Below, in pieces: positions 45,459 to 56,100 of a stretch of DNA of 64,000 nucleotides (its first letter is position 1; each line of letters opens with the position of its first letter). Under the pieces are notes generated by a model. It did not search any database, had not been told where the DNA came from, and saw only the letters and a list, made by a program, of their open reading frames with translations. Source of the stretch: Brachionus rotundiformis (lineage: Eukaryota; Rotifera; Eurotatoria; Ploima; Brachionidae); contig JAESIW010000137.1 in assembly GCA_016802295.1 (NCBI GenBank), positions 1,045,318 through 1,109,317 of the forward strand. The letters run 5' to 3'. Position numbers and translations under genes: made by a program.

Positions 45459-47696
45459 ATGAAGATTAAAATTTTTTTTATTCTAATATTGGTGATATCT
45501 AAATCGAGAGCTCAAAACAAATGCTCGAATAATAATTTTAATTACATAATTACTTATTCAAATACAGATTGGTATTTTGGGCACACTTTTGCAAATATTC
45601 AAATAAAAAACTTTAATTATTTTATGAACTTGGACTTAAAATGTTTAAATAACACAAAGGCTATTGACTCAATCATATTTATACCAAATGCATATCTAAT
45701 TTTGGACAATTCACTTAGAATAAGCAGTTCTGATTATATTCAACAAATGTTAACCATTAAATTTGCTTATTTGAAAGGATTAGATTTGAACTCAGAATTT
45801 TTTAATACTTTAGCCAAAAAACAAGTTTACCTTTATCTAATATTTTTCTATACATTTGTAAAGAATGTGAATAACAACACTATTAATGCAAATCAAAAAT
45901 GTGAAAATTTTGGATCAATAATTTTTATGTATAACTGCAAGTATTTTGGAAAAACAGATACCGGAATTTTTAATAATACAATTATAAATTCCCTCATATT
46001 CAATGGCATTTGTGACACTTTTATAAAAAAAAACTTCCTTAGCTTTTTATCTAGTTCATCTTATCTAAAATCCAGCATTTATGAAGCTGATTTTTTTTTG
46101 TACAAGTACCATATTGATTCTAATTTGATCAATGCGAATCTTTTTAGAGACACATATAGTTTTTCTTTTAATGGCAGAATTGAATCAATAAGTGATAATA
46201 CATTTTTAAATTTTACCAAAATAAAAGAATTAGAAATACAAACAGATATTTATCAATTGAAAAATGGTTTCAATTTTTTAAATAGTCTTAATTCAAATAT
46301 ATCATCACTAACAAATGAGAGTGGGTATGACTACACTATTTATTTTCGATTACCAGAATACACTTATCCAGATGAGGATTTCTGTTTGTTTAAAAAATAT
46401 CCAAAAAATAGATTTATTTTTATTGATAATTTAGGAATCGGATTTTTCGATTGTTCATGCCTTTTTATTTGGTTAATTAAAAGGTACAATACCAATTTAG
46501 GCAATCAATTGGTTGTTGAGAAATGTTCCAATTACGACCAAATAGTATGTGATTTTGATTTATTGCTGAAAAAATGTGAAAATAAAAATTATCCGAAAAT
46601 TATAATTCAAAATGAAATGGACGATTTGTATTTCTCAGAAATTTCCAATGTTATTGCCTTGTTTTTGACACCAATTTTCGGTTCATTTTCACTGGCAAGT
46701 AATTTAATAATAATGGTAATTTTAAAAAAAAATTGTCTAAAATCGCCAAAGTTATCTGAAGATAAAAAGCTAATGTTTGAATGGATGTTGGTTACTTCTT
46801 TGATAAATTCAATCTATTCATTTATTTTTATATTTCATTTAATGAATACTTGTATTTTCGAAAATTTGACCATTTGTCCAATTATAAGTAGATCATTAAT
46901 TATTCAATATTTTGAAATTTATGTCATTGATTTTTTTGGAAATTCCCTAAAAACAATTTCAAACAGCCTAAGTCTTTTAATTTCTTTACAAAGACTTAAA
47001 ATATTAAAAAATAAAGCAAATTTTAAATTTGATTTAAGCAAATTAAGATTTCGGAATATTATTTTTGTTTTATCTGCATTTATTTGTTTTTTTTTCAATT
47101 GTCAAAAATTTCTAACAAGTGAAATAAATGATAATATTGTAGATGATGGTAATTTTTTTCCGGAATTTCCGAATCGTAATACTTTCAAAGGCATATTTGA
47201 TTCAGAAAAAAAGCCAATTGCGAGAAAATTAGTTTTTAAAAGAGAAAAACCAATATATTTTATTCTTTTTTGTTTAAATTTTATGGTAAACGATTTTTTA
47301 ATTGTATTTCTATTGTGCTTAATTGATGTTTGGATGATAAAACAATTTAAAACTGACATCGATACAAAAAAAAAATTGGTTGTAAATAAGAAAAAAATAA
47401 ATGAAATGGAAAAAGCTGATAAAACTGTTAGAAGAACCATGATTGCAGTTATTTTAAACTTATCTATTTACTTCTTTTCACGCGGAGTAGAGTTTTCGAT
47501 GAATTTTTTTATCTTTTATCAATATATTTTTGTAAAAAACTGTTCATTATATAACAAAATTTGCACTAACTACTATTATGTGGGTAGTGTGTTTTTTCTG
47601 ATTAGTTCATCGTTTACATCAATTGTCTATTACAGCGTGAATAGAGATTTTAGAAATGGATTTTATCTATTTTTTAGATGTAAAAAGCATAAATAA
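45459..47696 (+). CDS. Intronless LRR-bearing rhodopsin-type 7TM receptor
   Basis: One frame of 745 codons. Residues 1-19 form a signal peptide (MKIKIFFILILVISKSRAQ). The ectodomain, about 370 residues, is Asn-rich and contains a diverged leucine-rich repeat (SISDNTFLNFTKIKELEI) and an LRRCT-like cap (FFDCSCLFIWLIKRY with later Cys). Seven hydrophobic helices start near residues 393, 440, 485, 525, 602, 660 and 705. The receptor signatures are present but altered: TM3 ends LLISLQRLKIL in place of DRY, and TM7 ends TSIVYYSVNRDFRNGF, which aligns with NPIIYxxxNRDFR. LRR ectodomain plus rhodopsin 7TM recalls LGR receptors, but similarity is low. I infer a member of a lineage-expanded receptor family; the ligand is unknown. 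Very AT-biased codon use. Confidence 0.8.
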   Translation: MKIKIFFILILVISKSRAQNKCSNNNFNYIITYSNTDWYFGHTFANIQIKNFNYFMNLDLKCLNNTKAIDSIIFIPNAYLILDNSLRISSSDYIQQMLTIKFAYLKGLDLNSEFFNTLAKKQVYLYLIFFYTFVKNVNNNTINANQKCENFGSIIFMYNCKYFGKTDTGIFNNTIINSLIFNGICDTFIKKNFLSFLSSSSYLKSSIYEADFFLYKYHIDSNLINANLFRDTYSFSFNGRIESISDNTFLNFTKIKELEIQTDIYQLKNGFNFLNSLNSNISSLTNESGYDYTIYFRLPEYTYPDEDFCLFKKYPKNRFIFIDNLGIGFFDCSCLFIWLIKRYNTNLGNQLVVEKCSNYDQIVCDFDLLLKKCENKNYPKIIIQNEMDDLYFSEISNVIALFLTPIFGSFSLASNLIIMVILKKNCLKSPKLSEDKKLMFEWMLVTSLINSIYSFIFIFHLMNTCIFENLTICPIISRSLIIQYFEIYVIDFFGNSLKTISNSLSLLISLQRLKILKNKANFKFDLSKLRFRNIIFVLSAFICFFFNCQKFLTSEINDNIVDDGNFFPEFPNRNTFKGIFDSEKKPIARKLVFKREKPIYFILFCLNFMVNDFLIVFLLCLIDVWMIKQFKTDIDTKKKLVVNKKKINEMEKADKTVRRTMIAVILNLSIYFFSRGVEFSMNFFIFYQYIFVKNCSLYNKICTNYYYVGSVFFLISSSFTSIVYYSVNRDFRNGFYLFFRCKKHK

Positions 47697-48611
47697 AACT
47701 GTTGTTACTATATTATTATCATCACATTTTTTAAAATAAAAAAATTAACTAAATATAATATTAAAAATCTGTCATTTAACATTTTGAGGTTTGATGTTAA
47801 TTTAATTAATTTTTAATTCGTTATATAAATTATTATTTTTAGAAAAATTCCTACACGAAACAAATTAGTGGACTAACCTTAAGTTTAAATTTTGCATTAT
47901 AATACCATTATTCTGACCATTTTAATTTATTATCTAATATTATTTTTCTTCGAATTTAAAAACAATGAGTCACAATTATTTTTGAATAACTAAATTGAGA
48001 ATGAAAAAAAGTTTAAAAAATTCAAAAAGTCTTTAGGATCACAGTTTCCCGGACAAAGGTACAAAATTAGTCCTCATAAATAAAATAAAATAATTTAATA
48101 ATCAATTATGAATAATAAATATACTTGTTCTCTTTTACTACCCGGCTTAGTTAATTTTGCCGTTAACTTGATACTTTGACGAGTCGGATAATCGTAAAAA
48201 AATTAATACAAAAAATAGAACAATTTTAAATTTAAATTAATTTTTAGATAATTTTAAAAATGATTAAAAAGAAAAAATCAAAAATAATCAATCAGATAAT
48301 CCTACTAGAAAATCGGAAGTTAATATGCATTTGCAAAATTGAATACAAAAACTGAATTCATTCATACTTGATATTTCCACAAATAAAAAAACGTCTTTTT
48401 ACTGCGCGTTTTTACGCATCAAGATTATTTACCGTGTATATGTCTCTCTGTTTCTATTTCATCACAAGTACTAATTTAAAGACAGTTGGCGTATCGTTCA
48501 GGTTTATTCTCTAAATCCAGTATTACGATAATTTAGTATCACGATATCATGTTATTTTTGATCGAAGATGCTCTACTTTGCCTTTCTTTTTATTATCTAT
48601 GTTAACTAATC
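47697..48611. other. Spacer, nothing recognised
   Basis: AT-rich DNA after the receptor gene, with no plausible frame, RNA gene or clear repeat. Confidence 0.45.
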
Positions 48612-48780
48612 ATTAAAATAAATGAGTTTATTTTGAATTATATCAAACCGATCAACGGCATCAATATATTTAACCAGATTATAAATTTCTGAATCTTCAT
48701 CATCAGTAGAGACAAATAATTCATTAAATCTTGTTTTTGCATTGCTCTTTTTGATAATTCAGATGATTTGAACATCCTTT
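48612..48780 (-). CDS. Candidate 56-aa ORF, unknown
   Basis: Minus-strand frame starting MFKSSELSKKSNAKTRFNEL, continuing through an acidic STDDEDSE patch and KYIDAVDRFDIIQNK, ending IYFND-stop. Start near 48780. Upstream of the ATG the frame stays open through a Lys-rich stretch to a TAA. Composition is protein-like and resembles neither neighbour. It could be a last exon, a transposon-derived scrap or a short gene. The plus-strand frame 48768-48980 overlaps its 5' end, so at most one of the two is likely to be real in full. Confidence 0.3.
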
Positions 48781-48980
48781 TTTTCTTAGAGAATTCATTT
48801 GATTTAGGCTTTTATAATAATTTAATAGAATATACATTTCATCGAATTCGAAATTTTGAAGAACAAATTGAATTAAACATTGAAAAGTGTAAGAATTTTA
48901 AGAATAATGTAAGTGAACTTGCACGTAGCAGAAAATTATTTATAATTTTTTTATTTCTTTTAAGTTTATTATTAAACTAA
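48768..48980 (+). other. Candidate plus-strand exon with hydrophobic C-terminus
   Basis: After GATAATTCAG the frame encodes a helical segment (RIRNFEEQIELNIEKCKNFK) and, if read through, ends in a hydrophobic tail LFIIFLFLLSLLLN. A strong donor (AAT|GTAAGTGAAC) occurs inside it, so it may instead be an internal exon of about 47 codons. Not recognised. Confidence 0.3.
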
Positions 48981-49136
48981 TCATATACATTATTACTTTT
49001 ATTAAGTTTCATTTTGTGTAAATTTAGAAAAAAAAGTCGTTATAAAATTAAAAATAAACGGTTCTTAACGCAATATTAAGATGCGCTTATATGATGTGTT
49101 TACACGTAACGAAACAAGGGTTTAGATAATTTTTAA

Positions 49137-49474
49137 GGTTTCGACGCGACGTTGCTTTTAAAAATAAAAGCTCATTTATCTATCAACAATTGAAATGTTG
49201 ATACTAAAAATCTGAAAGATACACTTTATATTTTAAACAATAGATTTAATTAATTAAATTAAAGTATTTACAAATAAGACAAAGAAATTTAATTAAAAAA
49301 ATTATCATTTCAATTGTTTAAATTTTGATCCATTGATTAATTAAAATTTTTTAAATGAAAAAAACATATTAGAATCCTCTGTTTTATTGAACATCTTTGA
49401 GTATAAATAGACTCAATTTTTGATCAAAACTATCAACTTATTTTTAAACATACAATCAATTAGAAACATCAAAC
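49137..49474 (+). promoter_or_regulatory. Duplicated promoter module, copy 1 (TATA at 49402-49409)
   Basis: The sequence from GTTTCGACGCGACGTTGC onward is repeated with few changes at 51337, and its 3' two thirds at 59461. TATAAATA, embedded in GAGTATAAATAGACTC, lies 73 bp before the ATG. A 5' UTR beginning around ATCAACTT is the likely transcript start. In copies 2 and 3 GAATCTTC, a minimal heat-shock element (GAAnnTTC), lies about 30 bp upstream of TATA; here it reads GAATCCTC and is broken. Conservation of non-coding sequence suggests common regulation or recent duplication. Confidence 0.65.
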
Positions 49475-49699
49475 ATGGGTAAATGTCCATTGGGTTACAC
49501 TGCTGAAGATTTGGCTCGTTTTCAAGCTGGAGATAAAGCTCCAAGAGCTAGCAAATGTCCATTAGGTTACACTCACGCTGATTTGGCTCGATTTCAAAGC
49601 AGCAATTCCTTACCTTCATTTGGAGGCCAAGATTTTTCACTTCCATTGGCCGGATACCAATTCGGTTTAGGATATAATGGAACCCTTGGTTTATGGTAG
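49475..49699 (+). CDS. KCPLGYT-repeat mini-protein, copy 1 (74 aa)
   Basis: Intronless frame MGKCPLGYTAEDLARFQ, a short Asp/Lys linker, then KCPLGYTHADLARFQ, followed by a Ser/Pro segment and an aromatic Gly-rich tail (GYQFGLGYNGTLGLW). The two halves are tandem copies of a unit K-C-P-L-G-Y-T-x-x-D-L-A-R-x-Q. There is no signal peptide or membrane helix. The family is unknown to me. K-C-P-hydrophobic matches the CP core of heme regulatory motifs, so ligand or redox sensing is one possibility, but only as inference. It has paralogues at 51641 and 59744 with the same promoter. The TATA box, short 5' UTR and lack of introns suggest strong or inducible expression. Confidence 0.8.
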   Translation: MGKCPLGYTAEDLARFQAGDKAPRASKCPLGYTHADLARFQSSNSLPSFGGQDFSLPLAGYQFGLGYNGTLGLW

Positions 49700-49799
49700 A
49701 TTAAACAAAGGATAAGAATTTTTTTTTGAGAACAATATTGTTTATAATTTTTTTTTGATTTAATATAGAAGATCTTCTTGCAAAAAATAAAAAATTCCA

Positions 49800-51336
49800 A
49801 TTTAATATATTTTTATTTTATTTAATTAGTTAGTGTTTTAAATAGTTTTGATAATTTTATAAAGCTTTAAAATGAAGGTTTTTATGAAAGCCAATTCACC
49901 AAGGTATACAATTATTATTTTTCGTACAATCTTTTAACTTATTACATAATCATGTTCGATCACTTAAAGGATCATTTAATTTAATTTACAAGTCTAATTG
50001 TAAATTGAAGGAAATTTTCAATTTGAAGATATTTTTTTCCAAAAAAAAATAAGTACTGACAAAAGTTCAAAATCTTCAATAAGTTATAAAAGATTAATTC
50101 TTAAAATTGAAATTTTCTTCAATCTTGATATATTAAAGTAAAATAAATTAAAAAGGATTGAAGCTGTCCTATCTATTTTTAGCAAGATGGATATGTACCA
50201 CAAGTATTCCCTTGAGTGACAGGAGTTTTTCTAGTGATAAAGGAAGTGGTCCCATTGTTCATGCAAACTTCCAAGCCATCTCAATCCGTTTCAACAAATC
50301 TAATCCATCTGATTAAGAACTAACTTCTTTGCTTTGGCGTCCATCTTGATTTCTTAAATTTGCTTTTGGGCTATTTTTTGACAAGAATTCTGGTGTTATT
50401 TGCTTCGATTTATATATTTTACATTATTTCAAATTTTCAAATTTTGTATGCTCATGTAATCAAGCAACCACGTCAGCAATTAGAATTCAAGTGAGAAACT
50501 CAGAATTTTACAGTAATTTTAGAAGTGCTAAACATGTGATATATCCTTATGTTTGAATACTCAACGAATTTGACAAATATCATTAAGTATGAAATTGGAT
50601 AGTTAACTTTTCTTCCAAAATAAAAATTAAAATTGGATATACTTTGCCAACAAACTTTCAAAAGTATTAATAAAGTTTACTAATAAAACTTTTTAGAATA
50701 GTCATTTTTAATCACAGCGTACTATAAAACAAATGATCTTACTTTTCAAAGGCATAATTGAAATTGTAATCATAATCGCCTTACTATAAGGAATTTTAAA
50801 TTTCAAAAATATATTGATTTAATTTGTTTATATTTTAATCAAAATCATCAATTATTTGAATAGCTTATTAAGGATACATCCTCTTCTCCTTTTAAATAAA
50901 ATAATTTTATTAACTTTATTTATATAATCGTAATAAATAGAATAATTTTTAAAAAAATCAGTTAATTGAAAATTTTTTATTTGAATTTTTAATTAAGAAT
51001 TTTTTATTCAGAAAGAATACTTAATATACATCAAGAATACATATTCTGGAATAAATGGTCAAAGCATACGTTTGTGGGATTCATGTATACCAAAATATCT
51101 TCTAAAAGTTGTGTTATACAAATTGAATCTCATAAGAAGCAGTGTAATTTTATAAGATTTTTAAAAATTATCTTGAATTAAAATTCCGGCTAACAAGAAT
51201 CATAATTTATCTGGAAAAAAATGGTAAAGATGGAAAAGAAAGATGAATTTCTAACATTGTTGTACTTAATTGATGAATGGTTAAGTGTCTCTAATAAAAC
51301 TCCCTGGCGTCAAAATTTGATTTAAAAATTTAAAAA
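49800..51336. other. Spacer between KCPLGYT copies 1 and 2
   Basis: Mostly AT-rich. On the minus strand at about 50178-50370 there are coding-like stretches, MDAKAKKLVLNQ and, in another frame, CMNNGTTSFITRKTPVTQGN ending CGTYPSC-stop, which look like a decayed cysteine-containing gene fragment. Nothing else seen. Confidence 0.3.
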
Positions 51337-51640
51337 GGTGTCGACGCGACGTTGCTTTTAAAAATAAAAGCTCACTTATCTATCAACAATTGAAATTTTG
51401 ATACTAAAAATCTGAAAGATACACTTTATTTTTTAAACAATAGATTTAATTAATTAAATTAAAAAAATTATCATTTCAATTGTTTAAATTTTGATCCATT
51501 GATTAATTAAAATTTTTAAAATGAAAAAAACATATTAGAATCTTCTGTTTTATTGAACATCTTTGAGTATAAATAGACTCAATTTTTGATCAAAACTATC
51601 AACTTATTTTTAAACATACAATCAATTAGAAACATCAAAC
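51337..51640 (+). promoter_or_regulatory. Duplicated promoter module, copy 2 (TATA at 51568-51575)
   Basis: Nearly the same sequence as 49137-49474, with a small deletion of the AGTATTTACAAATAAGAC region. TATAAATA is again 73 bp from the ATG. GAATCTTC at 51538-51545 is an intact GAAnnTTC pair, a minimal heat-shock-factor site. Confidence 0.65.
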
Positions 51641-51808
51641 ATGGGTAAATGTCCATTGGGTTACACTGCTGAAGATTTGGCTCGTATTAAAAGTGGCGAA
51701 AAAACTCCAAATGGTAACAAATGTCCATTAGGTTACACTCACGCTGATTTGGCTCGATTACAAGGAAGTGGTTCTTTCCCTTCATTTGGCACCATTGTTA
51801 AGAAATAA
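51641..51808 (+). CDS. KCPLGYT-repeat mini-protein, copy 2 (55 aa, diverged tail)
   Basis: Starts MGKCPLGYTAEDLARIKSGE and repeats KCPLGYTHADLARLQ, then ends SFPSFGTIVKK-stop. Both repeat units are fully conserved, while the linker and tail differ from copies 1 and 3 and the aromatic Gly-rich tail is missing. This points to selection on the CPLGYT units. ATG placement and the upstream module are the same as in the other copies. It lies just upstream of the 3' end of the convergent LNX gene. Confidence 0.75.
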   Translation: MGKCPLGYTAEDLARIKSGEKTPNGNKCPLGYTHADLARLQGSGSFPSFGTIVKK

Positions 51809-53176
51809 ATAAAGTATTTAACTCTGGTATTTTTATTTTTTCATTTGTCTCTAATTAGACTGAATCAGTTGGTATTATTGAAAGTTTATTTAAAAAATCA
51901 TCTAATTTATTGTTTTATAACAAGGATATTTATCCTTTAAGCTATATAAAATTTTACGATTATAATTTTTCTACAGAATATAATCGAACGAGGGAATACG
52001 GTAGATAAATATCAAATATGTATCTAATTATTGATTAAACAAGTCATAAAAGTAATACATCCCCGAATATTTATCATTTAGTTTTGATCAATGTTATTTA
52101 AAAATTTGAAATAGAAACTTATTTTGTTAAAAAAATAACTATTTAAAAAATTATCTAGAAAATTATTTTTTGATTTAAATTCGATGTTATTTTGATCTTT
52201 AAGAATTAAAGGAGAATAATGTTTCTAGTCAAAATAGCTGAATAAAAATCTTGAATCATTTCAATGTTAAAATTTGGATATTAATAAAAAGCTTTTAACA
52301 AAGTGGATATTTCCCTACAATTATTTTTTTATGATTCAAACTCATCTAAATTAAAGAAATCTATTCATCTCAATTATTGAATAAACTGTTTGACCGTTTA
52401 TATATAACTTTTTATTAACTTAGAAAATTTATAATATATTTTTGTCAAATTTATACATTAAAAAAAATAATTGTGTACATCTTAAAATAAAAAAATATAA
52501 AGAGAAAAATGTTCGACTTGGTCGACTTTAGCCGAGTCGACTCACACTAATATAAAGGAGATTGCGGGCAAACAGTCAATAATGAAAATTAATATAAATT
52601 TGAAGAAATTACAGAAAAAAATGAATTAGACTCCATTGAAAAGCTAACTTTTAATATTTGCTTACATAAGCTTAAAGCTGAATCTGCCATAAAATTGGTG
52701 GTTAACGGGACATGTTCAAAAATTGAATTTCTCGATTTCAATATCAACAATTACAATTCTTTCTAAATTTAAGAGTGATTTTGGATGAAAAATTGATCAT
52801 CCTATTTTTCTAATATTTTTTAATTAAAATTTTTATGTTTGTCCATGGCAAAATGCATTATTCTAAATTTTCAAAATCATTTCAAAGCTTTAGTGTAAAT
52901 AATAACTAAATCTTCCCATATTTTGGTATTCTAAATCAAATACCAAATAAATCACATAGAGTTAATAGAGTTTTTTCTTAATAAATAGGGGGAAAATAAT
53001 TGATAAAAACTGCAAATAGAATTAAGGCAATTATTATAAAGCCTTATGGTAGTATTGTCACATCAAGCCATTCTCTTTTACCAAGTTTACCAACTAGTTA
53101 AGCAAGCTTGTCATTAAAATACTTAATATAAAATCGAAAACTTTGTGAGGCAAATTTTATTTAAATTTTTAAGATT
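51809..53176. other. Spacer with a hairpin and an LRR-like scrap
   Basis: At 52521-52539 TCGACT-TTAGCCG-AGTCGA forms a perfect 6-bp stem, with further TCGAC repeats next to it. From about 52597 to 52766 (+) a frame reads ELDSIEKLTFNICLHKLKAE and later SKIEFLDFNINNYNSF-stop, resembling diverged leucine-rich repeats and perhaps a relic of the receptor family at 45.5 kb. Otherwise AT-rich. Confidence 0.3.
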
Positions 53177-56100
53177 TTAAACTAATGATCCTGGACAAGA
53201 AATTATTACAAAACGTATGAGTCCATGAACTGATTTGAGATACTGAACAGCATCAGAGTGAGATGAATTCTGGAGACTTACGCCATCAACTGACAAAATC
53301 ATATCCCCGGATCTTTGAAATAAATGAATACACAAATAATAAAGAAAAATAAATTACCTTAATTTTTTTGATTTAGCAGCGCTCGAGTTCGGAATGACCG
53401 ACTTGATGAATATTTTATCAAAGTTTGTATCTTTGCCTCCTGCTATTGTTAGACCAAGATACTCGTTTGTTCCTTTAAAAACTTGAACACTTTTGGCTAT
53501 TTGATAAGTACTTAAAAATTATATATATATTTAACAAAATTAACATTTTATCTATTTTTTTAAATTTACATCGGTATGGATATAAAATAGCGCCAAGTTG
53601 GTTTAAAAATAAGAGCATCTTCATAGTTATCTGGACTTCTTACATATGTTATTGAGACCATATTTGACCTTTGGGCATTCTGAATCATTTCAGCAGCGTT
53701 ACGCTTTGTTTCACCAATTAATGACTCATCATTTAAACAAATTATTAAATCAGCTTTCTAAAATAAATTTAAGTCAAAATTTTCTTTATTGTTATCTATT
53801 TTACTCGAATATATTTTGTTTTATCAATACAAGTTTTTGGCTCGATGGATGAAACAAAAATAGGCGTACTCTCACCTCCATAAGAGTTGAGGCCACCATC
53901 AACAATTAATCCCAAAGGTTCATCATTTTCCTTGTATTGAAAAAAAAATAATAATTTAAATAATTGGTCAAATTTTCATGTACCTTTGCCAAATTTAGAT
54001 CGAACTCTTGCCATATGTTAGTTCGTTCTGAATTAAATTTTTGACATTTGGACTCGTTATGGCATTCAACTATAGGTAAATTTGGAGCTATTTCTCTAGA
54101 AACCAGCAAAGAAACCATGCTAGTGCTTTCCTATAAAAAAATTAAAAATCAGATAAATAAATACAATTAAAACCAACTGATATGAGCCGGTGAGCTTCTT
54201 CTTTGCTTCCATTTTTTAAATTTTGTCCATTTATTTCCAAAATTCTGTCTAAAACTCGGATTCTTGCGTCATGATGAGCCAAGCTGTTCTTTAGCTTAAA
54301 TAAATAAAGACAAAATACAAAATTTTTTAAATTAAAATAATTAATTTACTATATGTAGAATAAAAACGCCTTTTTCTTTCCTTTAAAATTAAAATTTTCC
54401 CAACATTGAACCAAAAAAATTTTAAAAATACTTTCTACTGCCAATTTTAATTCCCAAATTTTGACCTCGTTGTTTTGGAATATCAATTTTTATAATTTCT
54501 ATTCAAATGGTTATTACTTTTTTATCATTAAAAAAAAAAACCTTCTCGGTATTCATAATTTTCGTATTCTTCATTTTCTTCCAAAGATTCTCTATATACA
54601 GTCATTTTACAAATAGGTATTGCTTGGGAGAAAAGATCAATAACTTCTTGATGAGTGTAACTGGTCAACTCGGCCCCATTTAGCTTAAAAAATTCTATTG
54701 TTATTATTTACGAAAATTAAATGATGATTACCTTAATTATATGGTCTCCTTGTTGCAGCCGGCCATCTTTTTCAGCAAAACTATTTGTCTTTATTTGTTG
54801 GATAACTGCAGTTATCTAAAAATCATTATCATTTAATAAATTTTAATTTAGTGATAGATTTTTAGATTTAGATTAATAAATATGTAAAGATGGTTTTATG
54901 TTTCAAAAAAATCTGTTTTGAAATATTTAAATTTTAAATATATAGATAATTTTTTTTTGTATTGAATCTATCATTTAGCTTTAAATTTTTTACCTTCGAA
55001 TTCAAAAATGTCTATAAAACTTTAGGTTAGTTTAACTCATACTGTAAAGATCATAGTTGTTATCTTATCGAAATCTTACAGAACGATTTTTAGACTTTTA
55101 GAAAAAAATAAAACTTTAAACAGTTTTATTTAAAAAATTTTGAAGACTATTTTAAAATATTCGGAATATAAAGGAAGAAAATTAATCTCAAAATTTTTGT
55201 TAACAATTTCAGGCCGAGCTCTAATTTATTTCAAGTAAAAGATCAGCTGTTATATTAAATAAATTTTTTTCTAATTTAAAAAAAACAATTTATTTTCAAA
55301 AAAGAAGAACTATAAATAAATATTTTTAATAGAAAAAAAATCTATGATCGATTAACTGAATGTTAAATTAATGATCAATTAAATGAAGGTAAATCTTAAC
55401 TTGAAAACAAAATTAGGATTCTTTCATTGAATACTCTCTGTAATTCCTTTTAATCATTATTGTTAATATTTTTTACAAAAAAAAATAAGAAATTATATTA
55501 TCCAAAAATTTTATTAAGCAATTTGATCTGATGACTGAAGGACCAAATGGACAAAAAACTATATAAATTATTCGCAACAAGAGTCTTTTAAAATTACAAA
55601 AGCTTATCTTTTAAACCTGTTTTTGAAAATAACTTGATAGTTTCAATTAAATCTTGAAAAAACTATCTATTTAGAAATTAGTTTCTATTAATGATGAGTC
55701 AGAAGTTTTAATTAAACTTCTCAAGTCCTAGGTCTTTTTAAATTAAAGGGTTATTTGCTTTTAAAGATTTGTAGTTTTATCTGTGATTAGATCAGATATT
55801 TGCGCTAAAGTCTGTAATAACAGGAATCAGACAAGGCTGTGTTCTCTCTTCAACACTATTCCTAATTCTATACTCTGTCTTGAATAAAACAAATCCTAGT
55901 CCAAGGGGTATAATGTATAGATTAACTATAAAGCTTGAAGATTTAGACTTTGAAGATCATCTTGTGCTGGTATCTAATATAGAAACACTTAGGAATATGA
56001 GGACAAAAGACCTAAAGAACAACTAAACAGAACCAAAACAAAAGTCATATGCATAAACACCAAATTAGATACCCAAATCATGATCGATGGTTCACAAAGC

